The position numbers and the translations under genes are program-made. Below are positions 52,349 through 64,000 of a stretch of DNA of 64,000 bases, one piece after another. The notes below the pieces were generated by a model. It did no database searches, had not been told where the DNA came from, and saw only the letters and a list, made by a program, of their open reading frames with translations. Numbering within the stretch: the first letter of the stretch is position 1; each line of letters begins with the position of its first letter. The DNA comes from Raphanus sativus (Eukaryota; Streptophyta; Magnoliopsida; Brassicales; Brassicaceae): NCBI RefSeq assembly GCF_000801105.2, contig NC_079512.1, positions 36,969,848-37,033,847 on the forward strand, in the 5' to 3' direction.

Positions 52349-55086
52349 CCTTTCCTTCGTATTTCCACGTGGATTAATTCAGAAGAATAAGTTTTCTTAA
52401 TGGTTATTATTTACGTTTTTATTAGCGCCTTGTTTTGTTTACATTTGCAGACTACTTATGGTATTTAATAAATTCCTTTATAAGTGAAAATAAAAATTAG
52501 AAAATAAAGTTTTATATTTTGAATATAAAACTTTATAAGTGAAAATAACAATTTAGAAAAATCATTCTAGGCTGGGTAGAAATGAGTTAAGTAATCATCA
52601 TCTTAACTATGATGTAGCATCATTAGTTTCTGCTTAATATATTTCAATCTTGAAAATAATTGAAACAATCAGGATCCAAAATGGATAAATCCAAATAGTT
52701 GTTAGTCCTTTTCGCTTTGCTAATTATTATTTTGAAAATATATATTTCAACACATATACATGTACATTTGAGATTTAAAATAGTTTTAAATGAAGAAAAT
52801 ACATAATATTTCCAAAACCGGGTCCATTTTCTGTGTGACATGTGGGAAACTCAAATATGCAGTATTTGTTAACCGATCAGGTTAATTGTATTTTTATTCA
52901 TATATGGATAGAGATTAGTGTCTTTATATATTCAAATTAAATTAAACAGTAACATCACCGAGATCCAAGGTGGATACGGTCACTCATTTCGAAGATGGGT
53001 TATTACAAATTTCAAACTTATTATTCCCCGAATTTTATCTTCTTTCACGTTTTATATTCTGACGATATTCGAGGAAATCGGATGCTTTTATTATAGCCTG
53101 ATATTATGCATAGTATAATAGAGGGAAAAATACAAATGTGCGCAGCGCAAAAGTAGTATATATAAGTATTATTGCCTTAATCAAAAAAATTGTTGAAGAA
53201 TATAGAAAAATGGGGCACAGATTGAGGTGCTCCTCACATGGGTTCTCATGCAAACCTAACTAGCAAGTGGGAGAAATTTAGTATGATATATAAACAGTCA
53301 TCTCTTAGCCAACATTAAATATTTTATCGTGATAGATATACCTATAGGCAAAGGTCCACGGACTGTACTTGAAATATATAATCTTCAAGTAGATTTAATT
53401 TTGATTATCGTATAGAAAGAAAGTTAGACAACCTCTTCTTTTATGCATTTTCACAAACCACATTATAATACTATTATTTAGTTTGATGTTAAAACGCAAA
53501 ACAATACTAATTTGAATAATCATTCACCATATATACAACTTAATTTGTATCATTTAATGTTTAACAGGTAAATGGGGATATCTACATTTACAGATTTACT
53601 GCATATACATACATATGTTCTCAGGATAAACATCGGATCATTAGGAAACGCCTAATACCTATATGTTGTATAAACGGCCGTCTGTTCCTACTCTATTTGT
53701 CTAATGTTTATGAGCATTAAACATTGTTACACATCACCATGTTATACATTATAAAAAGGATACGTAAAAGCAAGCACGTAGAAAGATTTATGGAGTCATG
53801 TGACTATGTTGCGTATGCTGTATGCCATGTGGTGCCTGTATATTATATAATTAGTTATGTGGAATCATAACAGTCCAACATCGCGTTCTGAATTTTAGGG
53901 AAGACTTCGACGTCACTCAAAGAAAGTACCAAAAGCAAATCCATTTTAAAGTCGCCTATAAAAAGAATGGAAAAGGCAAAGAGCGAAAATTTAGAAAAAA
54001 AAATTAAACATGACAAGGACTGAATATTGTCATGCATGTAAAACCCCAACCATAATCATTTCTATCAATCTACGCACTAGTCTAGACACTGAGTATCGTA
54101 GTACGACGAGAAAATCTAAGTGTTCACAGACTCACAGTACATCAGTACGTTTCTAGTAATGTGTAATAACTAGCTTTAAAATGATGACACTTGAGAGTTG
54201 AGAGTCAGTACATGTTGGTACTAGATTTCTTCAATTAGATTCTCCTAGAAATCATTGTATAGCGTACAAACTTTGAAAAATTATTAAGAGATACACATTT
54301 TATTGAAAGAAAATTGACCAATAGAGAGAAACAAATACATGAATTGAATAACAACAAGAAACGATATATCTTTTTTCATGAAGAGGAATTTTGAATATGA
54401 AGGATCGTCACAAAGATTTCTAGTTCAGTTTGATCGATTTTTGTAAGTTTAATTCAGTTGCGACTTAGAATTTCAATAGTATTGATTGGTTTGGTTGGGT
54501 TATGTGCCCAACCTTAATAAAAAACGTAGAGAATATTTCTTCTGTTGGATGCTAAATTTGTTTGATTTATGCTAACCGGACGTTCAACGATCACTTAAAG
54601 TATATCCAACTAATTGAAGGTTAGTTGGAGCTTAATTATTCTTTTTCATTTTATGTTATTTTCTTTATCTAGTTATTTTAGTTACTCTAATCAAACGTTA
54701 CTCCTTAATTCACATACTGAGCTTGAATTCCACTGCTATTGTATCTGAGATAAAGGTACAACATTATTTACTTTTTATATATATATCTTTAATTTTAATA
54801 ATAATCTTAGCAGTGTTTTCATGAGAGGAAAACAGAAGTTGATAATATCAGAACTTTTTTTTTGACTTAAATAATATAACATCAGAACTTGATGATGTAA
54901 AAACCAAAAAAAAAAACATTTCATTTGGTTACCACGGTAAAAAAAAACTTGATAATATCATAACTCAATCGAGTGATTTACAAAACTATATCTAAATCTA
55001 AAATTAACCAACAAGATACCTTGCATGTACTACAGAACAACAATTAACTTCCCGGGACCAACATTATCCAGGAGAAAGCTCCGGCA
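52349..55086. other. Intergenic between GATA9 and PTH2 (copy B), no gene seen
   Basis: Matches 37345-40082 with a single base change seen (near 52990, T to C). The perfect 13-bp inverted repeat is at 52506-52534. No gene supported. Confidence 0.55.
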
Positions 55087-56924
55087 TCAGAGTAACGCCA
55101 GCTTACCGGTTATGGAGTCAACCAACTGTTTTGGTCCTGCAAAGCAAATTGAAAAAAAAGTAAAAAACATTTCATTCAACATCTGTATTTGTTCTGCTTT
55201 AGCTACAAACATAAGCTTTTAAAGAGAAACTAATGTCACTACCTGGTCCAACTGCAAGAACCGTTCTTGATCCAGCTGCAACCTGTGAAAGCAAAGAGTT
55301 TAGTTTAGTTTTATCCTTACGTTCTAATAAGTAGGAAGGTCGTTTGTTTTCTGTCTGTTTGACTAGTAGAAGCATGTCATATATTGTTTTGCCTAGGAGC
55401 TACGGTTGGACCATATTTATCAAGATGTAATCATCAAAGCAGTAGGAAGTATAAAAACTAAGAATCTTATAGTTAGTTAGTTACCTCTGTTCTTCCCGCA
55501 TCAGCCACAACAAAAGTCGGGAGGCCAACGCTCTCAGCCGCTTCTGCAATCTTATTCCTTGAGATCAGAGAAAAAAAATATTTTAATTGAAACACAACTC
55601 ATTGACATAAGAAGTAAAGTTATAATGTGTTGTTTTTGTCAAAGCTTACATTTCTTGCTGGTTTTTGCAAGTGACGACTATCTTTGGTTGCCCGCATTCC
55701 TCCCACTGCCTCAGACGGTATCGGTCGCTGAAAGAATCATGTATAAAGACATAAGCTTTGGAATGATATAAAGTCTTTATTTACCAAGCGAACCCACTAA
55801 CTACAGAGGAAACTACCTATTCATTAACTCTGCATACATGCCAGTGGCAGCATCTGCAGATATAAAGAAAAAAAGAAAGTCACTTTAACATTTGGGATTA
55901 GCACGGAAAAAAATATCAGTCTATAAGCTTCAAACGCAAGTCATAGGACACTTACGTGCACACTGTGAAGCAATTTTGCCTGTTCTCATCTTTAAGTCTT
56001 GCCTAACAACTAAAACCTGTAACCAGAAGAAGCTCAAAATCAGTTACACAGATATCTTATCTTCTAATCATGGAATCTGACAACATTCAAATCTTATCAC
56101 CATCTTAGAGCTAGAGCGTAGAGACTATGGCTAGATTAGAAGATAGATATACAAACCATTTTAAGCTCTTTCTCAGTGCCACTGCTTGTGAGAGAAGTCT
56201 GGTTCTGGGTCTTACTTGACAAAAGTCTGCTCTTTTTCACAGGTAACTTGACTTGCTGTGAAAAATCCAACAACATACCAATGATGAAACCTATCACAAC
56301 CCCTGGTATCAGATTCTCCGCCCTAAAACTCCCAGATATCGACTTCCCCTCCTGTTTCTGATCACATTCACCGAGCAAAAAAAAATCCACCAAATTTCAA
56401 AAACCACAACAGGATAGATATAAAGCTACATTGTTGCAGTCCAGAAACAAAACATGAGAAGTTCTAGTTAATGGTGGGGAAGAGAAGCAAACATTCAAAT
56501 TTACAGCACAAATCTCTAGACTTTATCTGCCAATCAAACACGGATATACATACATACAAGACTTATTACGTACTTATGTAATATGTAGCCAAATACTTAA
56601 AAAGAATCAGACTTTTTACTCTCTGAGCACTAACTGTGAGTCATATCATCAACCAACATAAGAAGAAAGAGCTCAAACGACTACATAAACAATCCAGAAT
56701 TTTCGAGATCACAGCTCCCATACGTTAGTTTTGAACAAACTGGTTTCGGTTTCTCTTACAAAACATCTTGAAGTAGTTCAAAAATCTAGTCTTGTCTGGT
56801 CTCTTTAATACCAAATTTGCTTCTAAAATAATTCTCGGAGACCAAAGCTAAGGAAACGAAGAAGAAGAGCGAAATTAAGTACCTTAGCTTGAGGCTGCGA
56901 AGAGTTTCCAGAAGAAGGCCACAT
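55087..56924 (-). CDS. Peptidyl-tRNA hydrolase 2 (PTH2) family, 193 aa (copy B)
   Basis: Exons (high to low): 56924-56883, 56357-56157, 56016-55956, 55853-55817, 55727-55650, 55557-55485, 55282-55243, 55136-55087. Exon lengths equal those of copy A and the frame is intact. The identity step between the copies falls inside this gene: exons 4 to 8 are identical to copy A, whereas exons 1 and 2 have changes such as Arg to Gln in exon 1 and FKVE to FRAE in exon 2. Domain content is as in copy A: N-terminal membrane segment, then the Pth2 domain. Confidence 0.93.
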
Positions 56925-57339
56925 GGCGATTTCTCCTCTGCGACAGAGTTACAAAGCTTAAGCCTTCAAAATCGAATGCTGAAGGAGAGAACAGAGATAA
57001 GAAAAGCTTTTGTAACGATAAAACGCCAGGCTGTCCATATTCATAAACCAAAACCGACGCATGTCTTTGTATTAAAGAACCTTTTGTTAACGGTAAACGC
57101 CGGGCTGTCCATATTTATAAACTAAAAACGACGCGTTGTTTGGTATTAAATCGAAACTCGGTTAACATAACGGTCCAACTTAGAAAACCTTTCAAAGTTA
57201 ATGGCTGCTAATGTAATTACTATAGATAACGACACGGTGCATTTTGGTGTCGACTCTATTATTCTGGCTACTGCTAGAGCCCACACCTCACTCTCTCAAA
57301 ACCCCCGATCAAAACCCTAACGGCCACCGGAGCTCCGAA
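56925..57339. promoter_or_regulatory. Divergent PTH2/NUP85 intergenic promoter (copy B)
   Basis: 415 bp. Holds the same two-unit direct repeat (about 57003-57150, units with CTGTCCATAT) and the telo-box AAACCCTAA just before the NUP85 ATG. Differs from copy A by substitutions and small indels. Confidence 0.6.
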
Positions 57340-60300
57340 ATGCCGGCTATGAATTCCGATTCCGGAAACGGCGGAGAACTAGTTCCGTTTTCGACTAAGG
57401 AGAAATCACCGGCGGTGTATCCTCTTCGCTACGGCCTCAAGTCTCGGGTTCACAGGCTCTCCATCTCATGGGGATGCGGGAACAACCTACGCGTCACGGT
57501 TCTAAGGAATCCGGAGTCACGCGATGACGGAGAAGACGGAGAAGCTGGTGGTGAGGTGGTTAACGTGAGGCTCAGCGGCGAGGACGGCGAGATCGGCGAC
57601 GCGCAGTGGCGGAGGATCGCTTACGGATCCGTCTCTCCATTTGCGCTTTTGCAGAGCAGGAGGAACTCGATTTCGAGCTTGTTTAAGATGGATATGAGTC
57701 CTTCGCTGTACCAGACTGCGTGGTGAGGAACACTCGAGTGTCTCTCTCACTGCTTTGTTAATTGAACTTTTATTAATTGATTGGTTCGCAATGTGTTAGG
57801 TGGGAGTACGTAATGGAGTACAGCAGGGAGATTAAATCTCTCCTTAGTGATTCAGTGTCTTCCCCTGCTCCTTTGATTGAAGATCCTAAATCAGTTATAC
57901 AGGTCAGAACTTTACTGTCTATACTGTATTCAAAGCTCTTCCGTAAGTTAGTTATAGTTTTGAGTGTGGGAGCTTTTTTTTTTTTTTTCAATTGCAGAGT
58001 GCTGAGGAACCGACTTCTTTAAAGGCTGCGTGGGAGTTGATGGAAATGTTTTATGCAGACAAGACGTGTCTGTCTTGGTTGCCAGAACGGCTTGTTGATT
58101 GGCTATCTGTAATTTGTTTCTTCTTCCATTGCACTTAAGCTATCTTGATTCTGAACCTTGTGGATTATGTTACTGATTATTGATATCATGGCAGGATTAT
58201 GATGTACTTCTTTCAAGCTCACATCCAACTATCTACTCAAAGCTCGAGGATTTCCAAAAGGAACTTGTTGGCCTACAGGTCTACTCACTCTCTTATATGT
58301 ATATTTTATTTATTTTTCAACTCTCGGAGTGTCGATTGTATAGCAACTTATATGGTGATCCTCTATAAGAATTCGATTATGATGACGATCTGAATTGCTT
58401 AATCCGTTTATTTGCATTTGCAGGCTATCGAGGATGATCCAAGATACTGGGAAGTGATGTCATCTGCTTTATCAGTTGGTTGGCTAGAAATAGTGGTTCG
58501 TACTTTTTGGGATAGATCATAGCGGGCTCTCTTTAATTTGATTTTGGAAGTTTCAGTTTGCGGAATAAGCTAACCATACTTTTACTTTTAGGTGAAGTTG
58601 TTACACTTACATGGTTCTTATCAACTAGACCAGCTAGGAAATCGTGAGGTTGGTAAAGTAGTTCATGTTTGGGTTTCATGTCATATCATATGGAGTGACT
58701 ATCTACATGTTAGTACTCTTGTATATGCGCGAATTTCTGACTATTCATAGTGTAATACAAATTTGATGAAGTAGACAGAAAATGGACTGGTAGAAGCTGT
58801 CGCTGTTCTCATTTCAAAAATGCCACGGATGCGTCCAAAACTAGAAGCTGGGATGTTTGGTGAATGCTTTGCAGCAAAGCCTGATTTTATGAAGGTATGT
58901 GAAAAATATGTATCATTCTTTCTCTTTTTATCGTTGTCTAGAGCCTAGACTCATCTTACCCTTTCTTCCCTTTGTGCCAGACACGGGAAAGATGGCAGTC
59001 TCAGATAACTAAACTAGAATGCAGTGCCTTCTGGGTTCAATGTGCTCACCATCAGACCCGCGAGGGCTTGAGAAATATGTTGAAGATCATGATGGGAAAT
59101 GCCGATTGCCTTTCAGCTGCGACATCTAACTGGATGGAGCTTTTTGTTTCACATTTTCTCTATCTCAGGCCATTCACGAAGGTGAGTTGTTTTACTTATT
59201 GTTTGTCTATTTTAATTTGAGCCTTGTTTTTTTTTTACTCAGTCCCTATTATACCATGTGTCATTGCAGGGACTAGAAGGCATGCATAATCTTGCTCAGA
59301 AATGTGTTCAGTCAAAGCCAGTTAACACTTCCCATAAGCTTCTGAGACTGCTTATTGGAATTCTTGGAGATAATACTGAGGTCAGAAATGGATTTTTATC
59401 CCAATAAGAGGTGTAACTGGCTCAGCTTTCTGTCACCCTAATTCGGTATGATGTAATTAAATGATGCAGGTTGTGCTGGCAGTGTGTTCCAAAGAGTTTG
59501 GCTCCTGGTAGGCAAGCCATTGTTTCTTGTTACTTAATCCATTGAGAATGCTATATTGTTTATCATAACGGATCAGGATGATTCTATTTTGTGTTTGTTG
59601 TTAGGATGGTTGCACATGCCATGGAGTTATTGACAGCTGGAAGCGAAGAAGGAGAATTTCTTGTACATGAGGAGCAGCGAAACTTGGGTGGAATCAACAT
59701 GGAAGAGCTCCATAGACTTGTTTATGCTCAAGTTCTTTCTTCTCATGCTTTGACTTGGCAGGTACCTTTTCTTTTATGACATTCTGTACCTTTCCTGTAA
59801 AAAATATCAAGCTAAATCTGCATAGAACTTAAGCATATTGTTACCTTTTGCGTATGAAGCTTTGTGTTTGAATTTTTGCAGATAGCTCCTGTTTATCTAT
59901 CATCCTGCGTGAAACAGGGATTAGGCTTATTAGAATTGTTGTTCTATAGGCAGCCAGTTCAAGACAATCAGTTGCTTATCAAGGTTTCATCTGTTTACAT
60001 TCTATATTGTTGCTTAGAATCATAGGATCTTGTCAGAAGGCTTCACATGGTAATTATGTTTCTCCTGATGCAGAGCCTAGAGATTTGCCGTCTATATGAA
60101 CTTAGTTATGTCAGCGCTAAACTTATGAAGGTATTGATTTGTTGAAAATCTATTCTACACGTTTTCTTATCTCAAAATTGGTGGGAAAAAAAAAACAGAA
60201 AACATATTTGATCTGAAGTTAGTTATGTTCCTTAGATCTCGGGAGTGCATCACTGGAAACATGGGAGGAAAGGATCTGGGATTTTTTGGCTTCAGCAAGC

Positions 60301-61133
60301 CCGGGACGAGCACTGTCTCAAAGTGATTTCTCAACAGCTGTTTGATTCTGTTGGAAAGTCATTGTCTGATGAAAGTCTCAAGGTATATATATTCTCCACA
60401 CCATACTCGAAACATATTTCATTATTTATTTGTCCTGTTTTGAATTCCATTACTTTAACATGCAGCAATGGGAAGGCCTGGTCGAACTGCTGGGTTCCGA
60501 CTCGCAGATCTCTGGTGGTCTTGATTTTCTGCACAAGTAATAATCATCTGTCTTCTGCTTTCCTTGCTCATGGTTTTGGTTCTGTAATAATCTGTCCTAA
60601 CTCAGAAATTACTTGCCATATTTTCAAGGTATAGAGATTTCAAGAGATCATTGAAGCTAGTCCATGATGGAAAAGCTATAGATGCGGCTCACGAGGCTGT
60701 GGAGAAACTTGTATCGGTGTGTAATAATACAACATTTCATAATTATATTATTTTGTTTCTACATATTATGCTCAAAGCCTAAAATACTGCAGCTAATGAA
60801 GAGCCCCTCTACTCCTCAACGCTTCTGGCTTCCTCTTCTGCATGATTCAGTAAAGCTCTGAAATCCTGTTTCTTCTTTTTCCTTTGATTCGTAAAGACGA
60901 TGCGCAGCTTAAAAAAGTTTTGTTTTCTTATACAGTTGAAGCTGTTGAATTGGCCAGAGCGTTCTCTGTTGAATGTAGCACAGACAAACCTGATGTTGAA
61001 CAAACTACAGGAAGCATCAATGGCAAGGATAAGACCAGGCTTCATAGAATCTGACTTGTCTTCTCAAGCTGTTGGATCTGTGAGACTTGCTCTAGCAACC
61101 AATCTGGGACGTGCTTTTTTGGAGGAATGTTAG
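57340..61133 (+). CDS. NUP85: Nucleoporin NUP85, Nup107-160 complex, 718 aa (copy B)
   Basis: Eighteen exons with the same structure as copy A; first exon 57340-57722 and last ending with TAG at 61133. Exon 1 is 6 nt longer (an extra GEDGE-type acidic stretch and one Gly fewer later), giving 718 aa. I checked each exon's borders against copy A: all are GT-AG and all lengths agree after exon 1. Exon 14 ends at 60382 with a single donor and an 83-nt intron, so this copy lacks the 66-bp duplication and represents the ancestral arrangement. Coding differences from copy A are scattered and mostly silent by eye. Confidence 0.95.
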
Positions 61134-61457
61134 AGCATCATTATCCTAAAACTCCATTTAGGGGTTCTTATTTTTTTCTATACTTTTAATTAGTAAAAAT
61201 GAATTAAGAGACAAAAATAAAAAACCCATACATTTATGTGATCTAATGCAAGTATCTTAATTAAAAGTTTTTTAAAAAATATAATTTTTTTAGTTTAACT
61301 TTGAGTGATTTCAAGTTCACGAAGCAGCTGGGATCCTCGGCTGTGGACGTGACGGAAGAGATGATCTCTTGCGTAAGAGAGAATGCACCAGAGCTTTTTC
61401 TAGATGATGTGCTTATGTTTACATATTATGATATATTTAAGTCATATATATAATTAT

Positions 61458-61817
61458 GGGTCCAATTGGTAACAGCTGTAGATTCGAAATTATTGCTGTA
61501 GAAAATAATCTGTAGACTTTTTGCTTTAGCTTTAGATTTTGTTGATATAGAATTTTATGAAAGCACTAAAATATTGCTTTGGATATTTGGCTCTGCAGAG
61601 CACGTCTACAGCTATAGGTTATTTCAAGAACTGTAGTTTTAAAAAATAAATTAAAACATGATTGCTTTGATTTTGGTGCTTTAGAAATAAATAGGGCTGT
61701 GGAGAACACTCACAGCCACTACCAAAAAAATAAATTAAAGTATAATTGCTTTGATTTTGGTGCTTTAGAAATAAATGGGGCTGTGGAGAACACTCACAGC
61801 CACTACCAATCACACCC
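61458..61817. mobile_element. 360-bp MITE, Tourist/Harbinger-like termini (copy B only)
   Basis: Left end GGGTCCAATTGGTAACAGCT and reverse complement of the right end GGGTGTGATTGGTAGTGGCT are imperfect inverted repeats. Flanked by TAT at 61455-61457 and 61818-61820. Copy A shows the unoccupied site at 48338-48340 (ATTAT then GTTACTC), confirming insertion. An ~80-bp terminal segment (ATTGCTTTGATTTTGGTGCT onward) is tandemly duplicated inside it. No ORF. A hAT origin is possible, but the flank repeat is 3 bp, not 8. Confidence 0.8.
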
Positions 61818-62208
61818 TATGGTACTCAACTTGGCAGCCAATACTTAGATACCATTCATTCAGAAAAAAGACAGCAAGAGAGTATCAAGACAATCTTTGT
61901 AGTAAAAATAGACATCATTAGAAACAGCAAAACGAACATCCCGGTCCGGATCATCTGATAAAATCCATCAAAGTAAAAGACAAGATGGATCTTGGTGTGG
62001 GAATCAAATACAAGCATGTGCTTTATGTTCTCACGATTTTTCAGGATTATTCATTCCTTTTACTACTTTTCCTAAAGAGTTAGAGCTATATTCACCTGAA
62101 ATATCTTTGAATCAGCTTGTTGCACCACCAGAAGACGCCTTTTATAAAAAAAAATACCAGCTCCCTTCACCTGTGTTTTGTATTAAATTATGGTTTTGGT
62201 TTCCTGTC

Positions 62209-64000
62209 TTACGACTGCCAGAACAGCTCAGAGTCATCACTGTACAAGGAGTAATCTTGTATCTCGAGATTCGCAACGTGCCAGTTTACTAGTTGGGATT
62301 GCAACACTTTGCACAAGAACAAAGCGCCCGGGAATATCCACCATTCGTTCTCGTCCCTGCAAAAACAAAATGTTAGTAGATGTCACAAAAAAAAAGACTG
62401 TGTTCTTTATAAGGTTTGAGTTTAATGGTCCTTCTCACATGCTAATGTTCCAAGGCTGGAGATATGGAATCTTTTTTCCAGCTGATGTGCCATGATAGTG
62501 AATATATCCACACACAAACGCAACAACCTGCCAAAAGGTTTATTAGTCATGTAAGAGAAGGAGAAGGAGACTGCAGAAACCACAGAAGGTCACTTTACTT
62601 ACGACATTGACCAAAGATGTGAGGTTCCACAAAGCATAGACGCGAGTGCGTCCAGCAGAGCGTCTTGGTCCGTGGCTAAACAAAGCGCTGACTCCAGCAG
62701 GGAACGGGAAAATGATGCTGAGAGGTAAAATAAACAGAGCGAGAAAAACGTCCAGCATAGATATGGAGTAGAGTTGGAGCAGCGTGAGTAACATTAGAGT
62801 TAGATCTCCTAGGAGTAGCACCGAGATAACCAAACCAACCAGGTCCTGTCATCACACCACATTTCAAAACCCATTGGTAGAAATTAAAAGAAAAAGAATG
62901 CAATATCAGGGAGAGGCATTTACCTGATGGCCAACAGGCTTTGTGTTATGAAGCAAGAAGGATAAGAGAGAGAGGACATCTTTTTCTTCGTTGAGAAACT
63001 GTAAGCTGCCAATGTCTATGATTTCTCCGCAGTCTCGGTGTCTGAAGTGATTGATTGAGCTGCTTGGAGATTGTGTGAAATGCAAATCACTAGACGTGTT
63101 ATCAATTTGTAACCCCCTGCAAAAGATTGTGTGAATGTCTGCTTCTATGGCAAATAAACAATAGAGAGGGAAGTGAAATTTCTTTTACCATGGATGCTGC
63201 TGCTGCTGTTCTGTTTCATTTGATGCCACTTCATCATCTACAATGGTCTGAACAAGGATTCCATACTGGCAAGACGAGGAAGGAGAGGTCTGAAACCTAG
63301 CTAGGTCAACACGCACACCATTTCTTTTCAAGGCAGGGTTTCCGTGAGTCTCAATCCATCTCATAACCGAGCGAAACGTTGACCTCAGTTTCCCTTGCTG
63401 AACCAGGCGCAGCTGAGCGTTCAGACCAGCTACAAACCGGTACCAAGTTGTTGGTGGAACCAACTACAAAAAAAAAAAAGAAGGTAAGTTCAGTAACGAA
63501 TATTACAGTCATTGACACTCAGTTCTTAATGGAACAAGAAAAACACAGACCTGGCTCAAAAGACTAGTCAGGATATCGTCGCTTTGGAGTGTGTAATAAG
63601 CCATGTAACTTCCATCGCCTCCAAAAACTAAAGGCATTGGGAATCTTTCATGAACCGGAGGAGGAAGATCGTTTCTCTTTTCATCCCCACCAAGGAAGAA
63701 ATCTAGATGAGCTAGCATCAAATCAGGAGTAGCAGCTACCTGCACAATTCACATCACAACTTCCAATGATTATTACCATTAGCCCTTTATCTCTCTCTCT
63801 CTCTTTCTAATAGATAGAATATGTACCTTTAGCCCTTCATATAATGCCCTCGAACGACATGAGCGTAGACAAGAATGGTCATATTCGGATCGAACAAAGT
63901 CACGTAGTTTCTGAAACTTCAGCCTCCTACGTGATTGCTGCCACGACCACGCAAGAGGATAGACAAGAACTGAAAGCACTATGTATATCGCACCCTCCCA
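62209..64000 (-). CDS. C-terminal exons of a large glycine-rich membrane protein (At4g32920-like), cut by window end (copy B)
   Basis: Same exon set as copy A, ending with TAA at 62209-62211. The first visible exon extends to the window edge and adds EGAIYIVLSVLVYPLAWSWQQ, a further hydrophobic segment, upstream of the region seen in copy A. The Gln run near 63192 is one residue shorter. Otherwise the protein is almost the same. Function unknown; repeated hydrophobic segments indicate a membrane protein. The rest of the gene lies beyond 64000. Confidence 0.9.

Larger units (their letters stand above)
50584..63943. repeat. Duplicated block, copy B (pairs with 35580-50483)
   Basis: Starts at the first base after the gap and repeats the whole of copy A. 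Offset is 15004 until ~55860, then drifts (about 15053 at NUP85, 15075 at its exon 14, 13455 at the last gene) because of indels, chiefly loss or absence of ~1.9 kb and gain of a MITE between NUP85 and the next gene. Sequence to 64000 continues past the point where copy A is cut. Confidence 0.97.

Overview
This is nuclear DNA from a crucifer, most likely a Brassica. It is AT-rich, with intron-bearing genes, plant-specific families (HD-ZIP III, GATA, DUF761) and Brassicaceae-type Helitron, CACTA and MITE elements. As far as I recall the Arabidopsis map, gene order and strand follow chromosome 4 from about At4g32820 to At4g32920: CABIN1-like, nuclear poly(A) polymerase, a DUF761 protein, a START-like protein, HB-8, GATA9, PTH2, NUP85 and a large glycine-rich membrane protein. 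The Arabidopsis neighbours AUR1, PFK6 and GatC are not seen, as expected after fractionation of a triplicated genome or loss into the gaps.

Layout. 1-4324: middle of a CABIN1-like gene on +, cut by a 100-N gap (4325-4424). 4425-5697: AT-rich DNA ending in a clear Helitron 3' end. 6170-10657: a PAPS4-like poly(A) polymerase with good splice sites but many 1-2 nt indels. 10.7-17.9 kb: mostly intergenic, with two MITE-like elements, an intronless DUF761 gene on - and an orphan exon-like piece. 17924-18418: a START/Bet v 1-like gene. 18853-19100: a Stowaway-type MITE. 19819-24558: an intact 16-coding-exon HB-8 gene on -, with its miR165/166 site split by an intron and a leader intron. 27903-31969: a complete non-autonomous CACTA element with TAT target duplication and a five-unit 430-bp tandem array.

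From 35580 to the end, one roughly 15-kb block (GATA9, PTH2, NUP85, C-terminal exons of the glycine-rich protein) occurs twice: copy A at 35580-50483 and copy B at 50584-63943, separated by exactly 100 N. The first ~5.28 kb of the copies differ at only two bases that I could find; beyond ~40.86/55.86 kb they abruptly become a few percent diverged with many indels. Copy A alone has a 66-bp in-frame duplication across a NUP85 splice donor and a ~1.9-kb patchwork of gene fragments (xylose isomerase and others). Copy B alone has a 360-bp MITE. A draft assembly that placed two haplotypes or homoeologs in tandem explains this best, but a real tandem duplication is not excluded.

The genes do not form a pathway. 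They are independent nuclear genes: chromatin assembly, mRNA polyadenylation, vascular transcription control, GATA regulation, peptidyl-tRNA recycling and nuclear pore structure. PTH2 and NUP85 are divergent neighbours sharing a ~410-bp intergenic region. I saw no convincing undescribed system; the most interesting items are the duplicated block with its identity step, the CACTA element's internal architecture, and the NUP85 splice-site duplication.
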